Assembly: GCA_026005175.1 (NCBI GenBank)
Contig: BPKO01000001.1
Location: 186,001 to 250,000 of the forward strand
Direction: 5' to 3'
From: Candidatus Tectimicrobiota bacterium
GTDB taxonomy: Bacteria; Tectomicrobia; Entotheonellia; Entotheonellales; Entotheonellaceae
Length of the DNA: 64,000 nucleotides
The first letter of the stretch is position 1, and each line of letters starts with the position of its first letter. Under the pieces are notes generated by a model. The model saw only the letters and a program-made list of their open reading frames with translations. It was not told the origin of the DNA and did no database searches. The position numbers and the translations under genes were made by a program. Shown in pieces: positions 42,471-51,679 of this stretch.

Positions 42471-42616
42471 GCCGTGTCTCCCCGCTGCAGGCCTGAGGTG
42501 GCCTGTAGCATACGGCAAGGCGCCGCGCACAGCAAGAGCGGTGCGTTGCAGCGCTTCGGGGTTTCTGCTATGGTCGGGGGCGTCGTTGGGCGCTTGGCAC
42601 GGGTGAGGAGACCGGT

Positions 42617-43403
42617 ATGGCGCGCTTGCAAGGGAAAGTGGCCTTGGTGACAGGGGCAGGCCGTGGCATCGGGCGGGCCATGGCCCTGCGGCTGGCGCAG
42701 GAAGGCGCGGCGGTGGTGGCGGCCGATATCCAGAAGGCGCTGGCCGAAGAGACGGCCGCGCAGGTGGCGGCCCTGGGGTGCCCGGCCCCTGGCGCTGGCA
42801 GTGGACGTGACCCGGCATGAGGACATCGCCCGCATGGTGCGCGACAGCGTGGCGCAGCTTGGGCGCATCGACATTCTCATGAACAACGCCGGGGTGCTGC
42901 GCTTTCAGGAGCTGTTCGACATTCGCGAGGAAGACTGGGACTTCGTGTGCAACGTCAACCTCAAAGGCGCTTTTTTCGTCCTGCAGACGGTGGCGCGGCA
43001 CATGGTGGCGCGCGGCGGCGGGGGCAAAATCGTCAACACGGCGTCGATTTCCGGCAAGCAGCCCGAGCCGTTCTTCCTGCACTATGGCGTGAGCAAGGCC
43101 GGCGTCATCTCCATGACCAAAAGCGCTGCCGTGGCCCTGGGGCCTTACGGCATTACGGTGAATGCGGTGTGTCCGGGCCCAACGATTACTGACATGCACC
43201 TCACCGTCACCCATGCCCTGGCCGAGCGCCAGGGCATCCGTGTCGAGGAGATGATTAAACGCCGCGAGGCCATGCTGGCCACCGGCCGGCGCAACCGGCC
43301 CGAGGATGTGGCGGCCCTGGCGGTGTTTCTGGCTTCGCCGGAAGCGGACAACATTACCGGCCAGGCCATCAACATCGACGGCGGCCTGGTCATGGTGGCG
43401 TAG
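42617..43403 (+). CDS. Short-chain dehydrogenase/reductase, frameshifted
   Basis: A classical SDR of about 261 aa split into two frames. The first part has [21 protein letters not shown] (TGxxxGxG cofactor loop); the second has the NNAG motif, a Ser in TASISG and the catalytic YGVSK, ending [18 protein letters not shown]. Reading one C less in the run at 42781-42783 gives a single frame ([19 protein letters not shown]). Such enzymes oxidise or reduce alcohols and ketones with NAD(P). It starts at ATG 42617 and is followed after 14 nt by the enolase-superfamily gene. Confidence 0.72.
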
Positions 43404-43417
43404 AAGGGAGATCCGGC

Positions 43418-44518
43418 GTGCGCATTACCGATGTGCGAGTGACTCTGGTTCACTGGAACAGCCCGCCCTGGCGTACCGGGGGGGCAACGTTTGGCGGTCA
43501 CAAGCTGCTCGGCGTGGTCACCATCGGCACCGATGCCGGTCTTGAAGGCCACGCCTTTTTGGGTTCCTCGCGTCAGGGCGCCGAGGCCCACGTGGGACCC
43601 CTCATGGAGTGGATCAAACCCCTCCTCTTGGGCGCCAACCCGCTCGATATCGGGGCCATTTGGCAGCGGCTGTGGAAGCTCAACCGCGTGGTGTCGACGT
43701 ACGCCATCGGGGCTGTGGATGTGGCCCTGTGGGACATTGCCGGCAAGGCGGCCGGCCTGCCCATCCACCGCCTGCTGGGGACTTGCCGCGACCGCGTGCC
43801 GGCCTATGCCAGCTCGGCGTGGCTGCCGTCTCCTGAGGCTTACGCCGAAGAGGCCCAGCACTTCCGGTCCCTGGGCTGGACCGCCTACAAGATCCACCCG
43901 CACGGAACCCCCCAGGACGACGTGCGCATTTGCCAGGCAGTGCGCCGTGCCGTTGGCGACGACATGGTGCTCATGCTTGATTCGATGTGGGCATACGGCT
44001 ATGCCGATGCGGTGCGGGTGGGGCGGGCCATCGAGGCGCTTAACTTCTTCTGGTACGAGGATCCGCTGGCCGAAGAGGACATCTACAACTACGTCAAGCT
44101 GCGGCAGAAACTGGACATCCCCATCATGGCCACCGAGTATGCCCCGGGGCGGCTCTACGGCATGGCGCAGTGGATCCAGCAGATGGCCACCGACATTCTG
44201 CGCGGCGACGTGGCGGTTTCGGGAGGCATCACCCCCCTGGTGAAAATCGCCCACCTTGCCGAGGCCTTTGGCCTGAAGTGCGAAATCCACCACGGTGGCA
44301 ACTCGCTCAACAACGTGGCCAACTTGCACGTCACCATGGCCATTCCCAACTGCGACTACTACGAGGTCTTCCCGGCGCACGGGGCCAACAAGTTCGGCCT
44401 CGTTGAGGACATCGAAGTCGACGCCCAGGGCCTGGTTTACGCCCCGCAAAAGCCAGGCCTGGGCTACGAAATCGACTGGGAGCTGGTCAAGCGCGAAACG
44501 GCGCAAGTGGTGACTTGA
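43418..44518 (+). CDS. Enolase superfamily (mandelate racemase/muconate lactonizing type) protein
   Basis: A 366-aa protein with all superfamily residues in place: Lys158-x-His160 (AYKIHPH), metal ligands Asp188 (LMLDS), Glu214 (WYEDPL) and Glu240 (MATE), Asp264, and His291 in IHHGG. The Lys/His arrangement and YEDPL fit the mandelate racemase subgroup that dehydrates sugar acids or racemises acids. It starts at GTG 43418 after AAGGGAGATCC, 14 nt behind the SDR gene, so the two may handle the same catabolic substrate. It is convergent with the hydratase. Confidence 0.86.
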   Translation: MRITDVRVTLVHWNSPPWRTGGATFGGHKLLGVVTIGTDAGLEGHAFLGSSRQGAEAHVGPLMEWIKPLLLGANPLDIGAIWQRLWKLNRVVSTYAIGAVDVALWDIAGKAAGLPIHRLLGTCRDRVPAYASSAWLPSPEAYAEEAQHFRSLGWTAYKIHPHGTPQDDVRICQAVRRAVGDDMVLMLDSMWAYGYADAVRVGRAIEALNFFWYEDPLAEEDIYNYVKLRQKLDIPIMATEYAPGRLYGMAQWIQQMATDILRGDVAVSGGITPLVKIAHLAEAFGLKCEIHHGGNSLNNVANLHVTMAIPNCDYYEVFPAHGANKFGLVEDIEVDAQGLVYAPQKPGLGYEIDWELVKRETAQVVT

Positions 44519-44526
44519 GTCGCGGC

Positions 44527-45306
44527 CTAGGATGGCGTGGCGGTAAACGTCGCTGCCACACTGCCCAGGGGAGTAAAGTGCGCTTCCCAGTGCTCGCCCG
44601 GCGCCACCGGCTGGGGTTTGATGAAGGAACCGGTCAAGACGCACTGCCCGGCTTCGAGGGCACGGCCGTAGGCGGCCAGCCGGTTGGCCAGCCAGGCGAG
44701 CGCATGCAGCGGGTTGTCGAGAGCCTCGGCGCCGCGGGCGCGCAGCACCGTTTTGCCGTTGCGGCGGACCTCGACGGCCACCGCGTCCAGGTCGAGGTCG
44801 CGCGGGTATGGCGCCTGGGCGGGAGCGACGACGTACGCCCACTGGCTGACGTTTTCTGCTACCCCCAGCGGCAAGTCGGCTGCCAGGCTGCCTCGCAGCG
44901 ACACGATCTCCAGCGCCGGTGCCACCGAAGCCACGGCATCGAGCACTTGCGCCGGGGTGACGCCAGGGCCGCGCAGCGACCGTCCCAGGGTGAAGCAGAG
45001 CTCGGCTTCGAGCGCGGGGTGGGGAATGGCGGCGTGGGCAAAGGCGTGGCCGCTACGAAAGCACCGGCTCTGGAGCAGGTAGCCAAACACCGGCTCGCTC
45101 GACCCGTAGAGGCGGCGCACGGCCTCGGCGGTGAGGCCGATCTTCCAGCCGGCCTGCTGCTCCCCGGCTGCCAAGTGGCGTGCCAGGAGCCCGAGCTGGA
45201 CGCGGTATGCCGTGTCGAGCGTCAGCTGGCCGCGTAATTCCTCGGGTGCCGGGCGCTGCTGCTGCCACGCTTCCCACAGGAGGCGTACGGCTTCATCAAC
45301 GGTCAT
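44527..45306 (-). CDS. 2-keto-4-pentenoate hydratase/fumarylacetoacetase-fold protein
   Basis: A 259-aa protein of the MhpD/DmpE/DmpH family: AGWKIGLTAEAVRRLYG, then FGYLLQSRCF, HPALEAELCF with metal ligands Glu-x-Glu, and GSFIKPQPVAPG near the C-terminus. Family members hydrate vinyl-keto acids from meta-cleavage of aromatics or decarboxylate oxalocrotonate. The ATG at 45306 begins the conserved MTVDEAVRLLWEAW; more upstream sequence is not protein-like. It lies in the catabolic cluster with the enolase-superfamily and D-2-hydroxyacid dehydrogenase genes. Confidence 0.82.
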   Translation of the reverse strand: MTVDEAVRLLWEAWQQQRPAPEELRGQLTLDTAYRVQLGLLARHLAAGEQQAGWKIGLTAEAVRRLYGSSEPVFGYLLQSRCFRSGHAFAHAAIPHPALEAELCFTLGRSLRGPGVTPAQVLDAVASVAPALEIVSLRGSLAADLPLGVAENVSQWAYVVAPAQAPYPRDLDLDAVAVEVRRNGKTVLRARGAEALDNPLHALAWLANRLAAYGRALEAGQCVLTGSFIKPQPVAPGEHWEAHFTPLGSVAATFTATPS

Positions 45307-45453
45307 CGGCGCTTCCTTCTCCAGAAAGGGGAATCGGGTGCTGCCGCTAGCATACGCCTTCTGGCAGGGCGGTGCAAACCGCCCACCCCCCGCCTTTGAG
45401 GTAAAATTCCCAGACCATGTGGCGTGGCTGCCTGCAGAGGAGGACGAGACACC

Positions 45454-46405
45454 GTGACGCGGATTGCCGTTCTTGACGACTACCAGGGCGTGGCGCTGCA
45501 GATGGCCGACTGGCGCCGCTTGCCTGCCGATGCCCAGGTGCAGGTCTTTCAGGACCACCTGCGCGACGAAGACGCGGTGGCGGCCCGGCTGCAGCCCTTT
45601 GACATCGTGGTGGCCATGCGCGAGCGCACTCCTTTTCCGGGGCGCCTCCTGGCGCGGCTGCCCAACCTGCGCTTGCTGGTCACCACCGGCATGCGCAACG
45701 CCGCCATCGACCTTGAAGCAGCCCGGCAGCGGGGGCATCGTGGTGTGCGGCACCGAAGGACTCCCCTACCCTACCGCGGAGCTCACCTGGGGCCTCATCC
45801 TGGCCCTGGTGCGGCGCATTCCCCAGGAAGACCGCGCCGTGCGAGCCGGCCGCTGGCAGACCAGCCTCGGCGTGGGCTTGCACGGCAAAGTGCTGGGCGT
45901 CATCGGCCTGGGCCGCCTGGGCTCGCAGGTGGCCGCCATCGGCCGTGCCTTCCAGATGCAGGTGCTGGCCTGGAGCCAGAACCTCACCGCCGAGCGCGCG
46001 GCGGCTTGCGGCGCCACCCTGGTGGGCAAAGACGAGCTGCTGTCCCGCGCCGACGTGGTGACCCTTCACCTGGTGTTGAGCGAGCGCACCCGCGGCCTCA
46101 TCGGCGCCCGCGAGCTGAGCCTGATGAAGCCCACCGCCTACCTCATCAACACCTCGCGCGGCCCGATCGTCGACGAAGCGGCGCTGCTGGCAGCCCTGCA
46201 GCGGCGTGCCATTGCCGGCGCTGGCCTCGACGTCTTCGACGAAGAACCCCTACCCCCAGACCACCCGCTGCTGCAGCTCGACAATACCGTGCTTACCCCG
46301 CACCTGGGCTATGTCACCGAAGAGACGTACCGGGTGTTCTACGGGCAGGCGGTGGAAGACATCGAGGCGTTCTTGCGCGGCCAGCCCGTGCGGGTGCTCA
46401 CCTGA
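45454..46405 (+). CDS. D-2-hydroxyacid dehydrogenase, frameshifted
   Basis: An NAD-dependent D-2-hydroxyacid dehydrogenase of about 316 aa in two frames. The first frame gives the N-terminal catalytic part up to AAIDLEAARQRG; the second has GLPYPTAELTWGLILALVR, the NAD loop VIGLGRLGS, the catalytic Arg in LIN-TSRGP, the DVFDEEPLP Glu and the His in TPHLGYVTEE. One G less in the run of five at 45731-45735 restores a single frame. It starts at GTG 45454 after AGGAGG. The TSRGPIVDE motif fits a phosphoglycerate-dehydrogenase-like reductase of 2-keto acids. Confidence 0.78.
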
Positions 46406-46419
46406 GCCAGGCGCGCGTC

Positions 46420-47103
46420 ATGAAACCGGTGGCGGTGGCGGTGATGGCCAAAGCGCCCCAGCCGGGCGCCGTCAAAACCCGCCTCTGCCCGCCGCTCACC
46501 CCGGCGCAGGCGGCGGCCCCCTCTACCGCGGCTTTCTGCTCGATACCCTGGCCAAAGTGCGCGCCCTGAGGACGGTGCGCCCGGCCTCTGGCCTACACCC
46601 CGCCGCCGCGCCGGGCGCTGTTTGCGCGCCTGGCGCCCGACTTTGTCTTGCTGCCCCAGCGCGGCGCCGACCTCGGCCAGCGCATGGCCCACTGCCTTGC
46701 CACGCTGCTGTCGCGGGGCTTTGCCGGCGCCGTCCTCATCGGCAGCGATCTTCCCACCCTGCCCGTGGCCTACCTGCAGCACGCCGTCAGCCTGGTAGCC
46801 ATGCCACACGTCGATGTGGTGCTGGGGCCCAGCACAGACGGCGGCTACTACCTCGTCGGCATGCGCCAGCTGCACGCCGGGCTGTTTGCCGGCGTGCCGT
46901 GGAGCACGGCGGCGGTGTGGCGCGAGACGCAGCGGCGGGCCACTGCCTTGGGGCTGCGCGTGGCCACCCTGCCGGCTTGGTACGACGTCGACCGTGCCGC
47001 CGACCTCCCGCGCCTGCGCCACGACCTGCAGCGCACCGCCGACCCCACGGCAGCGCATACCCGCCGCCTGCTGCTGGCGGTAGGCCAGGCGGCTGGCCGG
47101 TAG
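46420..47103 (+). CDS. DUF2064 (rSAM/selenodomain-associated transferase 1-like) protein, frameshifted twice
   Basis: A nucleotide-diphospho-sugar-transferase-fold protein of about 227 aa. It begins MKPVAVAVMAKAPQPGAVKTRL (the family AKxPxxGxxKTRL loop), and ends with FAGAVLIGSDLPTLP, VLGPSTDGGYYLVG and WSTAAVW. Two indels are needed: at the C run 46517-46521 (one C missing or two extra) and near T 46587 (one extra base). They cancel, so the last part is back in the first frame. Its function in the cell is unknown. It starts at ATG 46420, 14 nt behind the dehydrogenase. Confidence 0.7.
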
Positions 47104-47117
47104 AAGCGTGCGGCGCC

Positions 47118-47553
47118 TCAGGGCCGCCTGGGCAGTGCGGCGCGCATCGAGCCCTCTACGGTGCGGATGCCGTACTGGTTTTCGGCGTAGAGGTCGGCGA
47201 CGATAATGGACTCCCCGTTCTCTTCCCGCTTGTCCGTCACCACCGCCCGGTACGTCACGGTATCCAGGGGCCAGACGCGGTTGACAAAGCGCAAGCGGAA
47301 GTAGCGCAGGTTGCCGTCGCCCACCCAGTCGGTGAGCATTTTCCCCATCAGCCCCATGCTGAGCATGCCGTGGGCAAAGACGGTTTCGTTGCCGGCGCGA
47401 ATGGCGAACTTCTCGTCGTGGTGAATGGGGTTGAAGTCGCCCGAGGCCCCGGCGTAGCGCACGATCTGCGTGCGGCTAAGACGCGGCACGGTAAACGGCG
47501 GCGCCTCATCGCCAATCTTGACGTCGTCGTAGTAAAGGGGGGGTCTTCTGCAT
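47118..47553 (-). CDS. MaoC/HadB-type hotdog dehydratase, frameshifted
   Basis: A protein of about 144 aa of the MaoC-like hotdog family. The R-hydratase motif ASGDFNPIHHDEKFA holds the catalytic Asp and His. The visible frame starts within the gene; restoring one base in the seven-G run at 47537-47543 (plus-strand) adds the expected N-terminus MQKTPLYYDDVKIGDEAPPF and an ATG at 47553. It dehydrates 3-hydroxyacyl thioesters. It lies 11 nt behind the HadA-like gene and would pair with it as a heterodimer. Confidence 0.75.
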
Positions 47554-47564
47554 GGGAGGTCTCC

Positions 47565-48002
47565 TCAGTCTTGCACTTCCTGGCCGGTCTCGATGGTGGT
47601 GGAGCGGGCGATGACGCACACCTGCCCGTCCTGGTTGGTGTAGGTGGTTTCATAGACGGTGAATTTCATGGTGCCGCCGCGGCGGCCGGTCTTTTCGAAC
47701 TGCTTGGCCAGGCGCGTGGTCACCGTGAGCACGTCGCCCACGTAGATGGGGTGCCGGTACTCGAACTCCTGCTCGCCGTGCAGCACGCGCCGCAAGTCGC
47801 GCTGGGCGGCGCCGGGCAGCGGCGGCCGCCAGAACGCCGAGGCCTGCACGAAGGTGGGCGGCACGATGGGCGCCTTGAACCCCTTGGCGCGGGCGTACTC
47901 GGCGTCCCAGTAAACGGGGTTGTCGTCGTCCATGACGGCTTTGGCAAACTCGCGCACTTTGCCTGCTTCGACGGGAAAGGTAAAGCTCACCACTTCGCTC
48001 AT
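47565..48002 (-). CDS. FAS1-like/HadA-type hotdog dehydratase subunit
   Basis: A 145-aa hotdog protein with an N-terminal dehydratase pattern (VREFAKAVMDDDNPVYWDAEYARAKGFKAPIVPPTF) as in HadA/HadC and the MaoC N-terminal domain; it lacks the catalytic Asp/His that the partner has. The core HGEQEFEYRHPIYVGDVLTVTTRL is the second hotdog strand set. Together with the downstream MaoC-like gene it should form a 3-hydroxyacyl-thioester dehydratase. It starts at ATG 48002 after CAGGAGGGACCCT. It is divergent from the enoyl-CoA hydratase gene. Confidence 0.8.
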   Translation of the reverse strand: MSEVVSFTFPVEAGKVREFAKAVMDDDNPVYWDAEYARAKGFKAPIVPPTFVQASAFWRPPLPGAAQRDLRRVLHGEQEFEYRHPIYVGDVLTVTTRLAKQFEKTGRRGGTMKFTVYETTYTNQDGQVCVIARSTTIETGQEVQD

Positions 48003-48100
48003 AGGGTCCCTCCTGAGCATGCCACCGTTGCGCGTCCGTGCTATACTGCGCTTTGCATAGCACAGAACGACCGCCGAGAAAAGCCTCCGTGGGAGGGCGT

Positions 48101-48889
48101 ATGCCAGAGCCGATTCTGCTCGAGACAGCCGGGGCCATCGCCACCGTCACCTTCAACCGTCCGGAGCGGCGCAACGCCATCACGTACGAGATGTGGAACC
48201 AGCTCCAGCGCCTCCTCGTCGATCTCAAAGCCGACCCGGCCATCCGGGTGATCGTCTTTCGCGGCGCCGGCGAGGAGGCTTTTTCGGCGGGGGCCGACAT
48301 CACAGAGTTTGCCACCCACCGCAACAATGCCGCCAAGGCCACGCTGTACAACGCCGCGTTTGATGCCGCCATGGACATGGCCGAGACGGTGGGTAAACCC
48401 ACCCTTTGCCTCATCAAAGGGGTCTGTGTGGGCGGGGGGTGCGAGTTTACCACCGCCTGCGACGTGCGCATTGCCGCCGACAACGCCCGCTTTGGCGTGC
48501 CCATTGCCCGCCTGGGGCTGCCGGTGGGATTTCGCGAGATGCGCCGCCTGGTGCGCCTTATCGGCCCGGCCAAGACGATGGAGCTGCTGCTTACCGCCGA
48601 GCTCATCCCGGCAGCCGAAGCGCACCGCATCGGCCTGGTGAACCACGTGGTGCCGCTGGCCGAAGTCGACGCCTTCACGTACGCCCTGGCGGAAAAAATC
48701 GCCGCCCTGGCGCCGGTGGTGCACCGCGTGCACAAGGAGATCCTGCAGATCGTCCTCGACAACCCGGCGCTGCGCGACCTCACCCCCGAGCAGCGGGCTC
48801 TGGCGGTGCTGCCCTTTGACACCGAGGACTTTCAGGAGGGCTGGCGGGCGTTTTTGGAAAAGCGCCCGCCGCGCTTCCAGGGCCGCTGA
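48101..48889 (+). CDS. Enoyl-CoA hydratase/isomerase (crotonase) family protein
   Basis: A 262-aa crotonase-fold protein. Oxyanion-hole parts are FSAGADITEF and KGVCVGGGCEF; the position of the first catalytic Glu appears as TTACDVRIA and the next as RLGLPVGFREMRRL, without the classic Glu pair of true hydratases, so isomerase or hydrolase activity is possible. It starts at ATG 48101 after GGGAGGGCGT. It is convergent with a small gene and divergent from the dehydratase pair, in a fatty- or acyl-CoA context. Confidence 0.85.
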   Translation: MPEPILLETAGAIATVTFNRPERRNAITYEMWNQLQRLLVDLKADPAIRVIVFRGAGEEAFSAGADITEFATHRNNAAKATLYNAAFDAAMDMAETVGKPTLCLIKGVCVGGGCEFTTACDVRIAADNARFGVPIARLGLPVGFREMRRLVRLIGPAKTMELLLTAELIPAAEAHRIGLVNHVVPLAEVDAFTYALAEKIAALAPVVHRVHKEILQIVLDNPALRDLTPEQRALAVLPFDTEDFQEGWRAFLEKRPPRFQGR

Positions 48890-48894
48890 GCGCC

Positions 48895-49116
48895 TCAGCC
48901 CGGCGGCGCTTCGCTTTCTTGCACCACGTAGCCGAGGCGGCGCAGGTGGGCTACCACCTGGCGCAGCCGCTGCGGGTCGCCAATGACCACGGTGGCCGTC
49001 GGCGGCGCCGTCCAGCTTTTGAGCTTGGGGTTGGCAAAAAGGCGGCCGATGAGGGCCGAGGGCCCTTGCAGGGTGCCACGCCGGAAGTCGGCGTAGAACG
49101 TCGCCTTGGCGCGCAT
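48895..49116 (-). CDS. Small hypothetical protein (73 aa)
   Basis: It begins MRAKATFYADFRRGTLQGPS and ends in a basic, compact VAHLRRLGYVVQESE, with no recognised family. ATG 49116 has AAAGGAACCCGCG upstream. Codon usage and lack of competing overlap suggest a real gene. It is convergent with the crotonase gene and divergent from the ketosynthase. Confidence 0.5.
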   Translation of the reverse strand: MRAKATFYADFRRGTLQGPSALIGRLFANPKLKSWTAPPTATVVIGDPQRLRQVVAHLRRLGYVVQESEAPPG

Positions 49117-49250
49117 CGCGGGTTCCTTTAGAGGAAAGAAGGCTGGCGTCTCCAGGCAGCCGTGTTATACTCTGTGGCCAACGGGCACGCGGCAGGTGCC
49201 CCAAGGGGCACCGCCGGCCTATTCGTGGCCCAGCAGGGGAGAGAGGGAAG

Positions 49251-50494
49251 ATGGACAGACGCGTCGTGGTCACGGGGTTGGGGGCGGTAACCCCTCTGGG
49301 CACCTGCGTGGCGACCACCTGGCAGCGGCTGTGCCGCGGGGAGTCGGGCATCGACTTTATCTCCCGCTTTGATGCCTCGGATTTTCCGGCCAAAATCGCT
49401 GGCGAGGTGCGGGAGTTCGCCCCCGAGCAGTACCTTGACAAGCGCGAGCTGCGGCGCATGGACCGCTTCGTGCAGTTTGCCCTGGTGGCCAGCCAGGAAG
49501 CGGTAGCCGATGCCGGCCTCACCATTACCAAGGCCAACGCCGAGCGCGTGGGCGTCTACATCGGCAGCGCCTTTGGCGGGCTTGAATCCCTGGAAGCGGT
49601 GCACGTGACGCTGCTCGAAAAAGGCCCCCACCGCGTCTCGCCGCTTTTCCCCGCCATTGTGCTGAGCAACCTCGCTGCCGGGCAGGTGTCCATCCGCTTT
49701 GGCGCCGCTGGCCCCAACAACAGCAGCGCCACTGCCTGCGCGGCCGGCGCCCACTCGATTGGCGAGGCGTACCACCTCATCCGCCGCGGCGCCGCCGACG
49801 TGATGATCGCCGGCGGCACGGAGGCAGTGATCACGCCGCTGGCGGTCAGCGCCTTTGGCAACATGCGGGCCCTGTCGCCGGAAAGCCAGGAGCCGGCCCC
49901 CGCGCCAGCCGCCCTTTTGACGCCAAGCGCAACGGCTTTGTCATGGCGGAAGGGGCGGGGGTGCTCATCCTCGAAGAGCTGCACCATGCCCGCCGGCGCG
50001 GCGCCCGCATTTATGCCGAGCTCATCGGCTACGGCAGCGCCAGCGATGCCTATCACTTGACGGCCCCCTGCCCCGACGGCGCCGGCGCGGCACGCTGCAT
50101 GCGCCACGCCTTGCAGGATGCCGGCCTTTCTCCCGACAGCATCGACCACATCAACGCCCACGCCACCTCCACCCCCGCTGGCGACGTGGCCGAAACGCTG
50201 GCCATCAAGAGCGTCTTCAAGGCGCGCGCCCACGCCATTCCCATCAGCGCCACCAAGTCGATGACCGGCCACCTTTTGGGGGCCGCCGGGGCGGTAGAGG
50301 CCATTTTTACCGTCCTCGCCCTCTACCACGGCCTCGTGCCGCCCACCATCAACTACGAGCACCCCGATCCCCAGTGCGACCTCGACTACGTGCCCAACGA
50401 GGCGAGAGCGCTGCGCATTCGCACCGCCATGAGCAACGCCTTTGGCTTTGGCGGCACCAACGCCTCCCTGGTGTTTCGCGTCTTTGAAGGCTAA
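49251..50494 (+). CDS. Beta-ketoacyl-ACP synthase (FabF type), frameshifted
   Basis: A KAS II-like enzyme of about 414 aa split in two frames. The front half has [13 protein letters not shown], the active-site Cys in [16 protein letters not shown], and [17 protein letters not shown]. The second half has [15 protein letters not shown], the first His in [11 protein letters not shown], the second in [15 protein letters not shown], and [14 protein letters not shown]. The break is in the C run 49897-49901 (one C missing or two extra). It condenses malonyl-ACP with acyl-ACP. It starts at ATG 49251 after GGGAGAGAGGGAAG. Confidence 0.78.
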
Positions 50495-50499
50495 GGGCG

Positions 50500-51213
50500 T
50501 TAGAGAAACTTGCGGCCCGCCAGCGGATCGGGGACTTCCAGGCCGAGGCTGCGGATGACCGCGTCCACGGTTTCCTGGTAGGCGCGGCGGCTTTCGGCGT
50601 TGGTGCGGGACTTGATGCCCCACTTGCAGAAGAGCTCGCTGCGCTGGGAATCCGAGCGGCCGAACATGTCGAGGCCGCGCGGGTAGAGCTTGTTGATCGC
50701 CGCTTGCGCCTGCGCCTTGCCCTCGGGGGTCTGGCAGAGGTCGCGCAGGATACGCTCGCCGTGGGCAATGTGCATTTTCTCTTCCTGCAGGATGCGCGGA
50801 ATGATGCGCGCCACCGGCAAGTAGCTGCAGTCGCGAAAGTCCTCTAAGTGAAACTGCCCCACGCGGTCGATAAGGCAGCCAAAGGCGCCCATTTCGGCCC
50901 AAGTCTCCAGCGGGTAGCGAAACGCTTCCAGGACGCGCTCGGCCCGCCGACGGCGCAAAATGGGGCGGGTATCCACGCCCAGCTCTTCCAGGATCTTGGC
51001 AAAGCGGCGGTGGTGGTCGATTTCTTCGTAAGCCGTTTTGGCCAGCAGCACTTGGTCTTCCACCGTTGGCGCCTGGCGCAGCCAGCTGTCGAGGTAGAGG
51101 TCGGGTCCCCCGAGCTCGCTGTCGGTCTGGATGATGAGCACCCGGATGAGCAGCTCCTGGTACTCCTTGGGCATTTTGTCGAAGTCTTTGCGCTCGATCT
51201 TGTCGGTGAACAT
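50500..51213 (-). CDS. PaaA/PaaC-like ferritin-fold (phenylacetyl-CoA oxygenase family) protein
   Basis: A 237-aa alpha-helical protein of the phenylacetic acid catabolic (PaaA_PaaC) family. Putative di-iron ligands are in AKTAYEEIDHHRRF and RILQEEKMHIAHGERIL. Only one subunit is present; the reductase and other Paa parts are missing here, so it may be a stand-alone di-iron protein. It starts at ATG 51213 after GAGGAGG and is convergent with the ketosynthase gene. Confidence 0.75.
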   Translation of the reverse strand: MFTDKIERKDFDKMPKEYQELLIRVLIIQTDSELGGPDLYLDSWLRQAPTVEDQVLLAKTAYEEIDHHRRFAKILEELGVDTRPILRRRRAERVLEAFRYPLETWAEMGAFGCLIDRVGQFHLEDFRDCSYLPVARIIPRILQEEKMHIAHGERILRDLCQTPEGKAQAQAAINKLYPRGLDMFGRSDSQRSELFCKWGIKSRTNAESRRAYQETVDAVIRSLGLEVPDPLAGRKFL

Positions 51214-51402
51214 CCCTGCCTCCTCGCTGACGCGGTAGCCGCCCTGCGACCCGTAGGGTATTCAACGCATGGCACGCCTGTCAAGGGGTGCCCTTTGCCC
51301 AGCGGCCTTGCGGGCGTGGCTGGTTTTGCTTTTGCGCGCTGCGACGTCCTGCTCCTAACAGAACGTCAGGGGCAGGGTGAGCCCCTGGCCGCTATTTTTT
51401 GC

Positions 51403-51430
51403 TTGCACTCGGCTTGGGGTTCGGTAAAAT
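51403..51430 (+). promoter_or_regulatory. Sigma70-like promoter of the peptide-type importer operon
   Basis: TTGCAC at 51403-51408 and TAAAAT at 51425-51430 with 16 bp between. An AT-rich stretch (CTATTTTTT at 51392-51400) just upstream could serve as an UP element. A hairpin before it (51367-51373 with 51381-51387) is followed by that T tract and may instead end an upstream transcript. Confidence 0.5.
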
Positions 51431-51436
51431 AGCAGC

Positions 51437-51679
51437 CCACATTCCGGAGTGAGGTGGCAAACAAGGTTGCAAGGGAGGAAAGCAACGGCGTCGCTCTCTT
51501 GAGTTGAGTGGACGGCAACGTCTTGGGGACAACAAGACTTCCAGCGCCTGGCTCGCCTGCCTGGTGACACGACGGTACGTGCCTTTCTCATTCTAGCAGA
51601 TTCGTCATCGCCCTTACCGCACCAGTTCCCCTTCCCAGCTCGCCGCACGTCCCCAAAAAACCCAGTGGGAGGAGTGCCT
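51437..51679 (+). ncRNA. Structured 5' leader of the importer operon (candidate RNA element)
   Basis: About 240 nt without a gene lie between the promoter and the binding-protein ATG. It can form several short hairpins: GTTGC/GCAAC around a purine loop AAGGGAGGAAA (51466-51486), GTTG/CAAC (51503-51519), GTCTTG/CAAGAC with a 7-nt loop (51520-51538), and CCAG/CTGG (51541-51551). No known riboswitch class is recognised. Confidence 0.35.
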
